Shown here: positions 1-8,316 of the stretch, piece after piece
Numbering within the stretch: position 1 is the stretch's first letter
Layout of the letters: every line of letters begins with the position of its first letter
NCBI GenBank assembly: GCA_016292335.1
Contig: JAECRX010000109.1
Span: 1 to 20,647 of the forward strand
Source of the DNA: Candidatus Sifarchaeum subterraneum
GTDB taxonomy: Archaea > Asgardarchaeota > Sifarchaeia > Sifarchaeales > Sifarchaeaceae
Direction: 5' to 3'
DNA length: 20,647 nucleotides
Notes under the pieces: generated by a model
What the model saw: only the letters and a program-made list of their open reading frames with translations
Told to the model about the DNA's origin: nothing
Databases searched by the model: none
Made by a program: the position numbers and the translations under genes

Positions 1-86
1 CCTTCTTTTAGGCAAAAATTTCCAAAACGAAAGGCGTTCCATACGGTTTCCGAGTCATCTGAATAGACTACAATTCCCGTTTTCAA
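1..86 (-). CDS. DsrE/DsrF-like protein, N-terminal part, cut by the window edge
   Basis: Read on the minus strand from a TTG at 86-84, the frame gives LKTGIVVYSDDSETVWNAFR, followed by a GNFCLKEG stretch, then leaves the window. The KTGIVVYSDDxETVWNAFRxGxxxLKEG pattern is the N-terminal beta-alpha unit typical of small DsrE-fold proteins (YchN/DsrE-like, often about 110-120 residues), which can act in sulfur relay or are of unknown function. A GGAAG ribosome binding site lies about 8 bases upstream of the TTG. A short upstream minus-strand frame ends in TGA that overlaps the TTG. Only 28 codons are visible, so the catalytic Cys region cannot be judged. The family call is from recall of the motif. 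Confidence 0.6.
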   Translation of the reverse strand, partial: MKTGIVVYSDDSETVWNAFRFGNFCLKE

Positions 87-619
87 GTTTTTACTTCCTT
101 TTGAGCAAAATTACAAAAAAATTCTATTCCGTGTTTTAGTGCTATATCTACCATCGCTTTTGCGAATTACGCTCCAGCTTAGATAGAAATGGGGACTCAA
201 ATCTTCTGATGTCCCATCCAACTAATTAACTTTGTATATTATTTATGTATGTATACACATGCTTTATTATCTTTTGGAATGAATTTTCTTAAAGCCAGAA
301 CTTATGACTCGTTTGCAAACCTGTTTGCATCAAACCACTCTTGCTCAAGCTTGTAAATTAAGAAATGAAAACTTCATAGGATTCCTAAGCCATCTTGGTT
401 TTTCTAAAACAGCATCAAACAGCAAAAGAAATCGCAACGAAAAAAAAAGGAGAACCATTTCTGGCAGTGACCTGAAACAGCAACTTAATAGTAGCGAACA
501 TCGAACATACATGGAAGAAAGGATCCCACATGGGAAAAACCTTCCTCCTGACCACTAAAAACTTAATAGTTACGAAGAAAAATTTATTGCCAGAGAGTTG
601 AGAATTCTTCAAATTAAAA
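87..619. other. Intergenic region without a convincing gene
   Basis: This stretch lies upstream of the DsrE-like gene and downstream of the dehydrogenase gene. An 84-codon plus-strand frame at 304-558 has no ribosome binding site, a low-complexity Lys/Arg/Asn/Ser-rich product and no recognisable motif, so I do not call it. The sequence is AT-rich, and 87-300 probably contains the minus-strand promoter of the DsrE-like gene, but no single box stands out. Confidence 0.4.
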
Positions 620-1963
620 TTACTTTAGACCTATGGCTTTAAATTTCAATTTTTCGCCAAAGACTTTCGGATCATAGATTCTGCGTCCGTCAACCAAGAC
701 AGAATCCTTTTGCATATTTTCTATGAAAATCTCTGGAGTGAGTGCTTTAAACTCATCCCAGTCCGTAACAAGTAAAGCAGCGTTGGCCCCTTTCAAACAT
801 TCTTCAACTGAATTGACGTATTTTATTTTATCCCCAAAGATTTTTTCCGTGTTTTCAATGGCATATGGGTCATATGCAATGATGTCAGTAACTCCCTCTT
901 CGAATAAATGGTTGATAACCTTAATTGAAGGTGCCTCGCGCATGTCGTCTGTACCTGGTTTAAACGCTAAACCAAGTATAGCAATGCGACTTCCTTTTAA
1001 TGTTCCCCCTAACTCGCTTTTTGCGATTTCAACTATGTGTTTTGCTTGATATAGATTTATGGACAGAACAGCATCCAAAAGTGATGGCTTATAGTCGTGT
1101 TCTTTCGCAAATGCTACAATAGCATTTACATCTTTGGGAAAACAACTACCACCAAACCCGACACCAGCCCCAAGAAACATCGGATTGATTCTGAAATCTA
1201 GACCAACACCTTTAGCCACTTCAGTGACATCAACGCCTTCTATAATTTCGCAAATGTTCGCAATTTCGTTAATGAAGGAAATCTTGGTCGCTAATAGACA
1301 GTTATTACCGTATTTGACCATTTCTGCGCTTTCAATGTTCATTCTCAAAATTGGGCAATTTTCCAAGTAATCTTTTCCATAAAAATCTATGTAAAGATCT
1401 TCAAGAACATCGCCTGATTTCTTATCATACTCTCCAATAACAATTCTGTCTGGGTTCAAAGTGTCGTATATCGCATCACCTTCTCTCAGGAATTCAGGTT
1501 GCATGCATAGCCCAAAATCTTCTCCAATTTTATTTCCAGATGCTTCAACCGCTGGCTTGACAATATTCCTTGTAGTTCCTGGTACCACAGTAGAGCGTAC
1601 AATAACCAGGTGATAAGAATCTTTTTTTGGTAGCACTTCTCCGATTTCTCGTGCGGATGATTCGATATATTTGAGGTCTATAGAACCATCAGGCCTGCTT
1701 GGAGTGCCAACACATAGCATACTGATGTCTGAGTTAAGAACTGCTTCTTCTCTTCCCAGAACCGCTTTTAAATTACCTTTTTCAACAGCTTCCTTGATCA
1801 TTGGCGCAACATCTTTTTCGTAGAATGGTGAAAGCCCTTGGTTGATTGTGTCCACTTTTGTCTGATCGTGTGTACTTGCGTATACTTCATATCCTTTTTT
1901 AGCAAAACAAATTGCACTAACAAGACCAACAAAGCCAGTTCCAATTATTGATATCCTTTTCAA
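620..1963 (-). CDS. UDP-glucose 6-dehydrogenase family (nucleotide-sugar dehydrogenase)
   Basis: The 447-residue product fits NAD-dependent UDP-glucose/GDP-mannose dehydrogenases, which oxidise the sugar C6 alcohol to a carboxylate and so make UDP-glucuronate or a similar precursor for surface glycans. The Rossmann motif GTGFVG is at 8-13, VGTPSRPDGSID at about 85-96, and the catalytic Cys274 sits in GFGGSCFPKD (269-278). A C-terminal UDP-binding domain contains LGLAFKPGTDDMREAPS. The GxGFGGSCFPKD form favours UDP-glucose rather than GDP-mannose dehydrogenase. The start is TTG, preceded by AGGAGGGG at a spacing of about 8. Odd: the position after beta-2 that normally carries an Asp binding the NAD ribose appears to be Thr31 (VYASTHD). 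It stands alone, with no glycan cluster visible. The family is sure; the substrate is inferred. Confidence 0.88.
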   Translation of the reverse strand: MKRISIIGTGFVGLVSAICFAKKGYEVYASTHDQTKVDTINQGLSPFYEKDVAPMIKEAVEKGNLKAVLGREEAVLNSDISMLCVGTPSRPDGSIDLKYIESSAREIGEVLPKKDSYHLVIVRSTVVPGTTRNIVKPAVEASGNKIGEDFGLCMQPEFLREGDAIYDTLNPDRIVIGEYDKKSGDVLEDLYIDFYGKDYLENCPILRMNIESAEMVKYGNNCLLATKISFINEIANICEIIEGVDVTEVAKGVGLDFRINPMFLGAGVGFGGSCFPKDVNAIVAFAKEHDYKPSLLDAVLSINLYQAKHIVEIAKSELGGTLKGSRIAILGLAFKPGTDDMREAPSIKVINHLFEEGVTDIIAYDPYAIENTEKIFGDKIKYVNSVEECLKGANAALLVTDWDEFKALTPEIFIENMQKDSVLVDGRRIYDPKVFGEKLKFKAIGLK

Positions 1964-2453
1964 TGGGATAGCCCCTCCTTTTTAGCAATTATAACAAAAG
2001 GTGTCGTTTTGATCATGTATTTCGCTTTTATTTGCTTTGTTTTATTTCGTTAATCTTTATCCCCGAAAATTTTTATGTTCACATATTTTGTTAACATTTC
2101 AGAGACATAAATCGATCTTTCATAGGATTCTTTTTTGATAATTTTATGAAATATTGATACCGGAAAAGATTGATTGATTTTTAAAATTTTTTAAATGACA
2201 TTCCATGTTATTTCTCACCGTGCAAAATATCATATAAACAATCGGAAACAAAAAAATAAGATAGGGAATGAATACAAAAGAATTTTAAAACCAATTCAAA
2301 GGGAAATTTTTTATGCGATTCAAAGAAAAAATGATTGCCGAAAAAGTAATTATTAAAAAATATTGTCAGATAGAATGTGTGAAAATAATTGATTAGATGC
2401 TTAAAATTTTTCATTATCAGTAACTAAACATATAGGAGGAAGGAGGTATAGAA
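1964..2453. other. Intergenic region between divergent dehydrogenase and psmA genes
   Basis: This is a very AT-rich spacer between divergent genes. It must hold the promoters of both. A 68-codon minus-strand frame at 2208-2414 is almost all Phe/Lys/His/Tyr/Leu from AT-rich sequence and has no motif, so I do not call it. Confidence 0.5.
2400..2447 (+). promoter_or_regulatory. psmA promoter region with a double Shine-Dalgarno sequence
   Basis: A TATA-like CTTAAAATTTT lies at about 2400-2410, which would start transcription near 2430. Two consecutive anti-16S complements, GGAGGA (2435-2440) and AGGAGG (2441-2446), precede the psmA ATG at 2454; the second is spaced 7 bases from it. The ribosome binding site is plain to see, and the TATA box is an inference from position. 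Confidence 0.5.
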
Positions 2454-3179
2454 ATGTTTGCACCCCCTGGAGCTGGTTACGACCGTGCAATTACTATTTT
2501 TTCGCCCGATGGACGGTTATTCCAAGTCGAATACGCGATTGAAGCGGTCAGTAGAGGTACGACAGCGGTAGGCATAAAATCTAATGAAGGTGTTGTTTTA
2601 GCAGTAGAAAAAAGAGTCGTAAGCAAATTAGTAGATGAAACCAGCATTGAAAAAATTTTCAGAATTGATGATCACATTGGAGTAGCAATTGCAGGTCTCA
2701 CTGCAGATGCACGAGTGCTTGTAGATCAAGCTCGCATATATGCTCAAGTTAATCGGCTCACGTATGACGAACCGATCGGCACAGAAAGCTTGACAAGGAG
2801 AATAGGCGATTTAAAACAAATATATACACAACAAGCTGGTGTAAGGCCTTTTGGAGTAAAATTATTAGTTGCAGGTGTTGATAACAATAGTGCTCCACAA
2901 CTATTCATGACTGACCCGTCTGGAACCTACTGGGGGCACAGAGGAGCTGCAATTGGAGCTGGTACCCAGACAGTCACAGAATTTCTTGAAAAAGAGTATG
3001 AGATGGATATAAACCTTGAAGGAGCCATATTAATAGCACTGAACGCATTAAAGCAAGTAATTGAAGGTGAATTAGATCCCACAAAAGTTGAAGTGGCATT
3101 GGTGAAAACTGATACAAAGTTATTTGAGAAAATCGCTCCAGAAAAAGTTCAAGAGTATATAGATAGACTTAAGGCATAG
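2454..3179 (+). CDS. psmA: Proteasome subunit alpha
   Basis: The 241-residue product is a complete archaeal 20S proteasome alpha subunit, which forms the outer heptameric rings of the cytoplasmic core particle and gates substrate entry. The diagnostic alpha-type N-terminus is present at about residues 9-28: GYDRAITIFSPDGRLFQVEYA, with the YDR gating motif, followed by AIEAVSRGTTAVGIK. A Lys-rich patch (VEKRVVSKL) and the C-terminal helix region match the family, and the length is normal. The start is fixed by the ribosome binding site ending 7 bases upstream. It is monocistronic here: the next gene is convergent and the exosome/SBDS neighbours seen in many archaea are absent from the window. 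The beta subunit and the PAN ATPase are not visible. Confidence 0.97.
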   Translation: MFAPPGAGYDRAITIFSPDGRLFQVEYAIEAVSRGTTAVGIKSNEGVVLAVEKRVVSKLVDETSIEKIFRIDDHIGVAIAGLTADARVLVDQARIYAQVNRLTYDEPIGTESLTRRIGDLKQIYTQQAGVRPFGVKLLVAGVDNNSAPQLFMTDPSGTYWGHRGAAIGAGTQTVTEFLEKEYEMDINLEGAILIALNALKQVIEGELDPTKVEVALVKTDTKLFEKIAPEKVQEYIDRLKA

Positions 3180-3400
3180 AATATTAGTTTTGATGCTTAA
3201 AAAAGAGTTTAATTCAATATAGATAGCCAATAGAGCAAAAACTCGGAAAAAACAATTTAAATAAATCCAACAGAAATTTTTCAGAAGTCATAGAAGAAAG
3301 ATGAAAAAAAGATTTTCATAGCAACATTGAAAAAGAATTTAATACACGGTCTGTTTAACCCCACTTTCACTCTTTTTTGGAAATAACTCTAACCTTATTT

Positions 3401-3440
3401 ACGAGATGTCTCCCTCTCTGTTAAGTAGGGGATGAATCAA
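3401..3440 (+). repeat. IS200/IS605-like right-end remnant (copy 1)
   Basis: The stretch starts ACGAGATGTCTCCCTCTC and ends TAGGGGATGAATCAA. It resembles the sequences at 12227-12265 and 20611-20647: a GAGA(A/T)N start, a CT-rich arm, a short T/A loop, a G-rich arm and a GATGAAT end. The sequences beyond GATGAAT are unrelated, as expected when only an element end is conserved. No transposase or tnpB is near it. It follows psmA by about 220 bases, so a role as a terminator-like structure is an alternative. Assignment to IS605 ends is from recall of the general pattern. Confidence 0.35.
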
Positions 3441-3449
3441 AACCTATTT

Positions 3450-3791
3450 TTATCTCAAAGGTGGACTGAATATTGCGATTAGAGATAAAGGTTCAGTTCC
3501 TATCTGCTTAATTGCGTGGGAAACACCTGGTGGAGTCCACATCAAAGAACCTGGTTTGAGTTCATAGACATCATTGTCACAAATAGCTTTACCAGACCCA
3601 TTGGTAATAATAATAATCTCTAAAACTTCGTGAGTATGGTTTGTGATCTCTTTTCCTACATCAATCATTATATAGTGAACACCATGTAACTCGGAAAAAA
3701 CTTTTGTTATCAAATCTTTCAGATAAACACCTTCCCAACGTGACGGACCCCATTCGAAATCTTCGGGATCAAGGATTGTGGCTACATTCAA
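3450..3791 (-). CDS. Single-domain cupin protein
   Basis: The 113-residue product is one cupin barrel. Motif 1 is visible as the metal-ligand set in TNHTHEVLEIIIITNG (HxHxxxE, about residues 51-57) and motif 2 as GSLMWTPPGVSHAI with its conserved PxGxxH. Such proteins bind a divalent metal and may be small-molecule isomerases, dioxygenases or sugar-binding sensors; the substrate cannot be told. The start is TTG at 3791, with GGAGGG 9 bases upstream. It is convergent to psmA and unlinked to any pathway gene nearby. It is a different subtype from the second cupin at 18828. Confidence 0.75.
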   Translation of the reverse strand: MNVATILDPEDFEWGPSRWEGVYLKDLITKVFSELHGVHYIMIDVGKEITNHTHEVLEIIIITNGSGKAICDNDVYELKPGSLMWTPPGVSHAIKQIGTEPLSLIAIFSPPLR

Positions 3792-4356
3792 GTGTATGAA
3801 CCCTCCGAGAGATTTTTAAGATGATCTATTCTAGTATAATTAATCAATCTATTTTATTACACTTTACTCTATAATTGTTCTTTATTCTTCTCAATTTTTT
3901 TTTAATTTTCAGCTCCTAATCTTGATATAACATTAGAATAATTGATTTAAAATAAAAATAATAGAGAAGGACTTTTAACTAAAAACATTATTTCCTCTGC
4001 ATTACCGAACTATGTTTTCGAAATAAATCTACTTTAGTTTTACTAGTCGTTATGATAAATATTGGATGATCGAAATAAGAACCTAGGGCAATCAAAACCT
4101 GAAAAAGTAGATATAGGCAGACATCAACTCACTCACAACCCATTTTTCACACATCTTCCCGTTTGTATAGTATTTTTGTTAGAAATTTTGCAATATGAAA
4201 ACAAATTACTAGATACTTATAAAGAAATCAATCGCCAGATCGGTTACAATATTAAAAATGGCGGAAAATAGGTCACAAAAAAATTAAAATATGCAAAGGA
4301 TGTAATAAAGTACACGATATCACAATTTATAAAAAATTCAAAATCGAGGAACTCGA
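3792..4356. other. AT-rich intergenic region, possible decayed zinc-ribbon gene
   Basis: No sound gene is seen. A 69-codon plus-strand frame at 4062-4271 has no ribosome binding site. Just after it, in another frame (from 4256), the sequence reads KICKGCNKVHDITIYKKF, a CxxC pattern like half of a zinc ribbon. Together the two frames might be a frameshifted remnant, but the reading is weak. The last 66 bases are part of the duplicated unit shared with 4607-4672. Confidence 0.3.
4326..4333 (+). promoter_or_regulatory. TATA-like box of first small membrane-protein gene
   Basis: TTTATAAA lies about 24 bases before the ATG at 4357, so the leader would be very short. The same box recurs at 4642-4649 in the second copy. 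Its preservation in both copies while flanking bases differ supports a working promoter. Confidence 0.5.
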
Positions 4357-4563
4357 ATGTTTCTATACGATGGCTATTGGTGGCTCTATGCCCTGTCATG
4401 GATCTGGATTGTCGTATGGTTCATCATTGGGATACTAGTCGCTATATGGATGTACAAAGATGCTAACGCTAAGGGAGAAAATGGAATACTATGGCTCGTC
4501 ATTGGACTTCTTCTAGGAATTATTGGGCTGATAATCTGGCTCTTCTACAGAAGAGGACTGTAA
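4357..4563 (+). CDS. Small two-helix membrane protein (copy A)
   Basis: The 68-residue product has two predicted membrane helices: about 12-33 (Trp-rich, IWIVVWFIIGILVAIW) and about 45-63 (LWLVIGLLLGIIGLIIWLFY). A short charged loop, MYKDANAKGENG, joins them and the end is basic (RRGL). The arrangement resembles the many small archaeal membrane proteins and PLDc_N-like two-helix domains with a Tyr-Lys-Asp-Ala-x-x-x-Gly loop, but I do not recognise a function. The ribosome binding site is GAGG at 4346-4349. Its paralogue follows 109 bases downstream, and an oligo-T run at about 4592-4603 between them could end transcription. Confidence 0.75.
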   Translation: MFLYDGYWWLYALSWIWIVVWFIIGILVAIWMYKDANAKGENGILWLVIGLLLGIIGLIIWLFYRRGL

Positions 4564-4672
4564 AAGAAAAATAGACTCTAAAACTTCATATTCTTTTTTT
4601 TTTGGTATGCAAAGGATGTAATAGAGTACATGATATCACAATTTATAAAAATTCAAAATAGGTGGAACTCTA

Positions 4673-4873
4673 ATGATTCAAATTGATTACTACGCTTGGA
4701 TGTATAGCGTTGGGGTCAGGTGGGGCATTTGGTTCATCATTGGGTTACTAATCGCTATATGGATGTACAGAGATGCTCAAGCTGAGGGAGAAAATCCAAA
4801 ATTATGGTTCATCATTGGACTTCTTCTAGGAATTATCGGTCTGATAATCTGGCTCTTCTATAAAAGGAAGTAA
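4673..4873 (+). CDS. Small two-helix membrane protein (copy B)
   Basis: The 66-residue product is a paralogue of the preceding protein. Helix 1 (about 17-31), the loop WMYRDAQAEGENPKLW and helix 2 (IIGLLLGIIGLIIWLFY) align almost without gaps, and the end is again basic (KRK). The N-terminal 15 residues differ, while the second helix is nearly unchanged at protein and DNA level, so the core is conserved and the exposed N-terminus varies. The ribosome binding site is GGTGG at 4661-4665. A T-rich run at about 4895-4923 follows and may terminate transcription. The function is unknown; a membrane hetero-oligomer of the two copies is possible but only a guess. Confidence 0.75.
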   Translation: MIQIDYYAWMYSVGVRWGIWFIIGLLIAIWMYRDAQAEGENPKLWFIIGLLLGIIGLIIWLFYKRK

Positions 4874-5109
4874 AAGGAAACAGACTCTTAAATTTTTACC
4901 TAATTTTTTTTGTTTTTATTTTTAACGTTCCCTAATTCTGCTCCCTAGTACTCAAACTAGCATCTATCAAATTTCCTTCTATTTTTTTTTATGATTGGTT
5001 GTCGCTTGGGGCCACAGGAGAAACTCTTGGAAAAAGGAAAATATTATTCCAGCGAAAAAGTCCTCTTAAATTTTAATAATCACATTTCGAAGGGGTCTAT
5101 CCAAGCATA

Positions 5110-5613
5110 TTATTTGAGTGGAAAGCCCTTTTTCTCTCTCAAATAATTTACTAATCCCCCCGCTTCTAGAATATCGAGCATGAACATAGATAATTTTCTG
5201 AATTCAAAACTCTCATTTTTAGACAGATTTTTAATCGACCCTTCTTCGAAGTTAACTTCCAAAATGTCTCCTTCATCAACCTTTTCAGAAAGGGGGCATT
5301 CTATTATAGGCAAACCAGTATTTACTGCATTTCGGTAAAAAATCCTGGCAAAAAAATCTGCAATAACTGTACTTATCCCAAGTTGTTTAATTACCAGAGG
5401 GGCTTGCTCTCTGCTACTACCACACCCAAAATTCCCCCCTGCAACTATTATATCGCCTTTGGATACTTTTTCAGCGAAATCTGGGTCAATTGCTTCAAAA
5501 GTATGTTTAACAATTTCATTGATATTTAGAGTATCATATTTATATTTTCCAGAGATTATTTCATCAGTATTAACATCGTTTCCGAATTTCCAGACTTTTC
5601 CCTTAAACTTCAT
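5110..5613 (-). CDS. Aconitase-superfamily dehydratase small subunit (homoaconitase or isopropylmalate isomerase)
   Basis: The 167-residue swivel domain pairs with the large subunit encoded 20 bases upstream. Seen: the start [19 protein letters not shown], the conserved loop [14 protein letters not shown] (59-72) and a core containing [19 protein letters not shown]. The substrate-selecting loop reads YKYDTLN (24-30). In characterised methanogen enzymes this loop is YLRT for homoaconitase and YLVY for isopropylmalate isomerase, so it matches neither and specificity stays open. The lysine-type neighbours (LysX, LysW, homocitrate-synthase-like genes) favour homoaconitase. The start is ATG with AAGGTG about 9 bases upstream. 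It is translated from an operon with the large subunit. Confidence 0.88.
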   Translation of the reverse strand: MKFKGKVWKFGNDVNTDEIISGKYKYDTLNINEIVKHTFEAIDPDFAEKVSKGDIIVAGGNFGCGSSREQAPLVIKQLGISTVIADFFARIFYRNAVNTGLPIIECPLSEKVDEGDILEVNFEEGSIKNLSKNESFEFRKLSMFMLDILEAGGLVNYLREKKGFPLK

Positions 5614-5633
5614 CTTTTGGCACCTTTTTCTAT

Positions 5634-6896
5634 TTATTCTAATATCGAACGTGGATCTGTAATATAACCGGTGATAGCGGAAGCAACTGCTGTGGCTGGG
5701 GAACTTAAATATATTTCTGCATTGGGATTTCCCATTCGTCCTTTAAAATTACGATTCTGAGTGGAAAGACAAACCTCACCATCCCCTAGAATGCCAAGAT
5801 GCCTGCCAATGCAGGGACCGCAGCCAGGGGGGATAATGACTGCTCCATATTTAAGAAATACTTCAATCAATCCTTCTTGGATAGCTTGGATTAAAATATT
5901 TCTGGAAGCAGGTCCAATTATTGTTCTAACTTTGACTTTTTCTTTCTTTTTCTTTAAAATTTTAGCACTTGTCTTCAGATCACTTAGTCGTCCATTAGTA
6001 CAGGTACCTATAAAAACTTGGTCAAGCTCAAGGGCTTCTACTTCACTTACTGGTTTTACGTTGTCAACTCGGGGGGGCACCGCTACCATGGGTTCGATAT
6101 ATTCAGCCTCTAAGAGATATTCCCTCTCGTAATCTGCATCCTTATCAGGTTTAATTTCAGGGATATTTCGAACACCTTTTCCTTCCAGGAATTTTTTGGT
6201 CACATTATCTACTGGGATAAATCCCGACTTGCCTCCCATCTCTACAGCCATGTTTGTTAACGTGAACCTTTCATCCATGTTCAAATTAGTAATTGTCGAA
6301 CCGAGGAACTCAATTGCCTTGTATGTTGCTCCAGCTGCGCCAATCTCTTTTGTAGTTTGCAAAATGATATCTTTTGAATAAACATAACTTTGCAAAGGTC
6401 CTGCTACTTCGACTTTGAATGTTTCAGGAACTCTTAACCAAGTCTTGCCATATGCAAAAATCGCTGCCACGTCTGTAGAGCCCATACCTGTACCAAAGGC
6501 ACACAGAGCTCCATGAGTGCAGGTGTGACTATCTCCCCCAATCACTATTTGAAACGGTATCACATGATTTTCAATTAATAACTGATGGCAGATACCAGAT
6601 CCCGCGTCGTATAAGTTAGGGATATTATTTTCTTTTGCAAAATTTCGAATCATAGCATGGATGTTTGATATTCTATCTGAAGGACTCGGAGATGTATGAT
6701 CTATTACTAGAACTACTTTGTTTGGATCCCAAACCTTGTCTACACCCATTTTTTTCATTTCCTCTATTGCAAGAGGTGCTGTGCCGTCGTGAGCCATAAC
6801 AATATCTACATCACAAAGCACGACATCTCCTGAATAAACATCTTTTTTCGTTGAAACTGAAATTATTTTTTCTGCCAGAGTTTTACCCATGGACAT
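5634..6896 (-). CDS. Aconitase-superfamily dehydratase large subunit (homoaconitase or isopropylmalate isomerase)
   Basis: The 420-residue product carries the 4Fe-4S cluster ligands Cys299 (GTCTNGR), Cys359 and Cys362 ([13 protein letters not shown]), plus [25 protein letters not shown] (given here only as the block at 120-144) and the early MAHDGTAP. With the small subunit it moves a hydroxyl group by dehydration and rehydration: homocitrate to homoisocitrate in the aminoadipate route, or isopropylmalate in leucine synthesis. The length is that of the archaeal/bacterial LeuC/LysT type. Two ATGs lie at 6896 and 6890; the second gives the familiar MGKTLAEKI start and may be the true one. It stands some 1.4 kb from the synthase genes, separated by an opposite-strand reductase. 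Confidence 0.92.
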   Translation of the reverse strand: MSMGKTLAEKIISVSTKKDVYSGDVVLCDVDIVMAHDGTAPLAIEEMKKMGVDKVWDPNKVVLVIDHTSPSPSDRISNIHAMIRNFAKENNIPNLYDAGSGICHQLLIENHVIPFQIVIGGDSHTCTHGALCAFGTGMGSTDVAAIFAYGKTWLRVPETFKVEVAGPLQSYVYSKDIILQTTKEIGAAGATYKAIEFLGSTITNLNMDERFTLTNMAVEMGGKSGFIPVDNVTKKFLEGKGVRNIPEIKPDKDADYEREYLLEAEYIEPMVAVPPRVDNVKPVSEVEALELDQVFIGTCTNGRLSDLKTSAKILKKKKEKVKVRTIIGPASRNILIQAIQEGLIEVFLKYGAVIIPPGCGPCIGRHLGILGDGEVCLSTQNRNFKGRMGNPNAEIYLSSPATAVASAITGYITDPRSILE

Positions 6897-7400
6897 TCCC
6901 TTTCCCTTTACTTTTTGTTATTTCTCCTTTTTCAAACGGATGTGGTTACTTTCTGAAAGAAAATTCATTTTAAATTTTTTTTGTTTCCAAATATTTGTGG
7001 AAGAAAACCTTGCTAAAATTGTTTTAGGTATGCTTGAAAATGGATGCTGGATGCTACACACGAAAAACGGTATATGGTTGATCACGGAAATGAAGTGATG
7101 AATTTCAAAATGAATATGAATGAAAATAAGAAGAAGGGAGTCTGTCAAACCTCGCATGAGGAAAAGGAAAAAAAATGCCTGAAATAAGTGTTATGATGAT
7201 TAGAAGAAAGAAATGCACTCTGAAGTCACTTTCATGAAAGCAAATATATTTATATCCTTTTCTCCTCTTTACTCCTGTCAGACGCTCCTTTTTTTGCAAA
7301 ACTCCAGTAAGAGATATTATAATCTGAAGGAGCGTTTTAAAGAGGGAAAATAGATGTTATTTCTCAATAAATCAAAATAGATGACACTGAGGGGAGTTAT
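6897..7400. other. Divergent intergenic region upstream of the dehydratase operon and reductase gene
   Basis: No gene is supported. Frames at 6918-7157 and 7105-7299 (minus) and 6889-7098 (plus) encode Phe/Ile/His-rich products without motifs or good ribosome binding sites. The stretch contains a perfect 9-base inverted repeat (7282-7290 and 7327-7335), listed separately. Confidence 0.5.
7282..7335. promoter_or_regulatory. Inverted repeat in the reductase promoter region
   Basis: ACGCTCCTT (7282-7290) and AAGGAGCGT (7327-7335) are exact reverse complements separated by 36 bases. The interval holds the TATA-like GATATTATAATC. The pair could be an operator that brackets the reductase promoter, or a stem-loop in RNA. 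Only the repeat is seen; the role is inferred. Confidence 0.35.
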
Positions 7401-8300
7401 ATGATACTTAAAAACCTAATAGGTGACGTCAAAATTCCTGTTTTAGGTATGGGGACATGGGGGATGGGAGGAAGGGTTACCGCTGATAGATCACAAGATA
7501 GAATTGCTGTGAAAGCCTTAAGAGAGGGAATAAAACTTTCAATGGCACCTTCTCCCTTTCATCACTTGCTCTCTGAGCGCCCCTGTAAAGCCTTAAGAAA
7601 TGGAATAAAGCTTGGAATGGCACATATAGATACAGCAGAAATGTATGGTGCCGGACATTCAGAAGAGCTTGTGGGTGAAGCAATAAAACCATTTGAAAGG
7701 GAAAAGATTTTCATAACTACCAAAGTTTCTCCTGAAAATCTAAGATTCGATGATCTGGTAAATGCAGCTGAAAGGAGTCTAAAAAGATTGCAAGTAGATT
7801 ATATAGATTTATATCTTGTCCATTGGCCAAATCCGAATATCCCTTTGAAAGAAACTGTGAACGCCTTAGAGTATATAGTTGAACAAGGTTTTACAAGATT
7901 TATTGGTGTGAGCAACTTTTCTGTTAAACTATTAGAGGAAGCAAGATCATATTTGAGTAAGCAAAAAATAGTAGCTAATCAAGTTGACTATAGCCTTTTA
8001 CATCGAGATCCAGAAAGAGAATTGCTCCCTTATTGTCAAAAAGAAGGAATCATGTTAATTGCATACACTCCTTTGGCAAAAGGTAGACTGGCACAACCAG
8101 GATTTAACTTATTGGACAAGATTGCAGAAAAATATAATAAAACACAAGCGCAAGTAGCTCTGAACTGGTTGATATCAAAAGAAAGGGTAATTGCCATTCC
8201 AAAAGCTGCAAAGATTGAACATTTGAAAGAAAATTTCGGGGCTATAGGTTGGCAATTGAGTGCAGAAGATATAGAAAAATTAGATACGAGGTCTTTTTGA
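7401..8300 (+). CDS. Aldo/keto reductase with a 25-residue internal duplication
   Basis: The 299-residue product is an NAD(P)H-dependent aldo/keto reductase barrel. The catalytic tetrad is visible: Asp77 and Tyr82 in HIDTAEMYG, Lys108 in ITTKVS and His141 in YLVHWP. GVSNFS and the late IPKAA region for cofactor phosphate binding are also present. The ribosome binding site GGGGAG precedes the ATG. Odd: residues 38-49 (KALREGIKLSMA) recur as 63-74 (KALRNGIKLGMA), with 13 novel residues between. Related reductases have this segment only once, just before the catalytic Asp. In the DNA this is a 75-base offset repeat (7512-7548 and 7587-7623, 32 of 37 identical) that keeps the frame. The substrate is unknown. 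It sits opposite to the lysine-type genes and converges with them. Confidence 0.88.
   Translation: MILKNLIGDVKIPVLGMGTWGMGGRVTADRSQDRIAVKALREGIKLSMAPSPFHHLLSERPCKALRNGIKLGMAHIDTAEMYGAGHSEELVGEAIKPFEREKIFITTKVSPENLRFDDLVNAAERSLKRLQVDYIDLYLVHWPNPNIPLKETVNALEYIVEQGFTRFIGVSNFSVKLLEEARSYLSKQKIVANQVDYSLLHRDPERELLPYCQKEGIMLIAYTPLAKGRLAQPGFNLLDKIAEKYNKTQAQVALNWLISKERVIAIPKAAKIEHLKENFGAIGWQLSAEDIEKLDTRSF
7512..7623 (+). repeat. In-frame 75-base-offset direct repeat inside the reductase gene
   Basis: The two 37-base arms (7512-7548 and 7587-7623) match at 32 positions and share the ends AAAGCCTTAAGA and AATGGCAC. The 38 bases between them have no similarity to the arms. This could be an old tandem duplication in which one half diverged, or an insertion between copied flanks. 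Confidence 0.8.
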
Positions 8301-8316
8301 AAGATGGTTCTTACAC

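Larger units (their letters stand above)
4291..4873 (+). repeat. Tandem duplication of promoter plus small membrane-protein gene
   Basis: The segments 4291-4563 and 4607-4873 are copies offset by 316 bases. The offset is the same for the upstream ATGCAAAGGATGTAATA, the TTTATAAA box (4326-4333 and 4642-4649) and the ATG codons (4357 and 4673). The promoter was therefore copied together with the gene. The upstream parts are nearly identical and the gene 5' ends have diverged most. Confidence 0.8.

Noticed and set aside
304..558. 84-codon plus-strand frame
   Set aside because: No ribosome binding site, Lys/Arg/Asn/Ser-rich low-complexity product, no family motif.
2208..2414. 68-codon minus-strand frame upstream of psmA
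   Set aside because: Phe/Lys/His/Tyr-rich product expected from AT-rich DNA, and it overlaps the likely psmA promoter.
4062..4271. 69-codon plus-strand frame before the small membrane genes
   Set aside because: No ribosome binding site and no motif; at most part of a frameshifted remnant.
6889..7299. Three overlapping frames in the divergent spacer
   Set aside because: They overlap each other and the promoters, have aromatic-rich composition and no motif.
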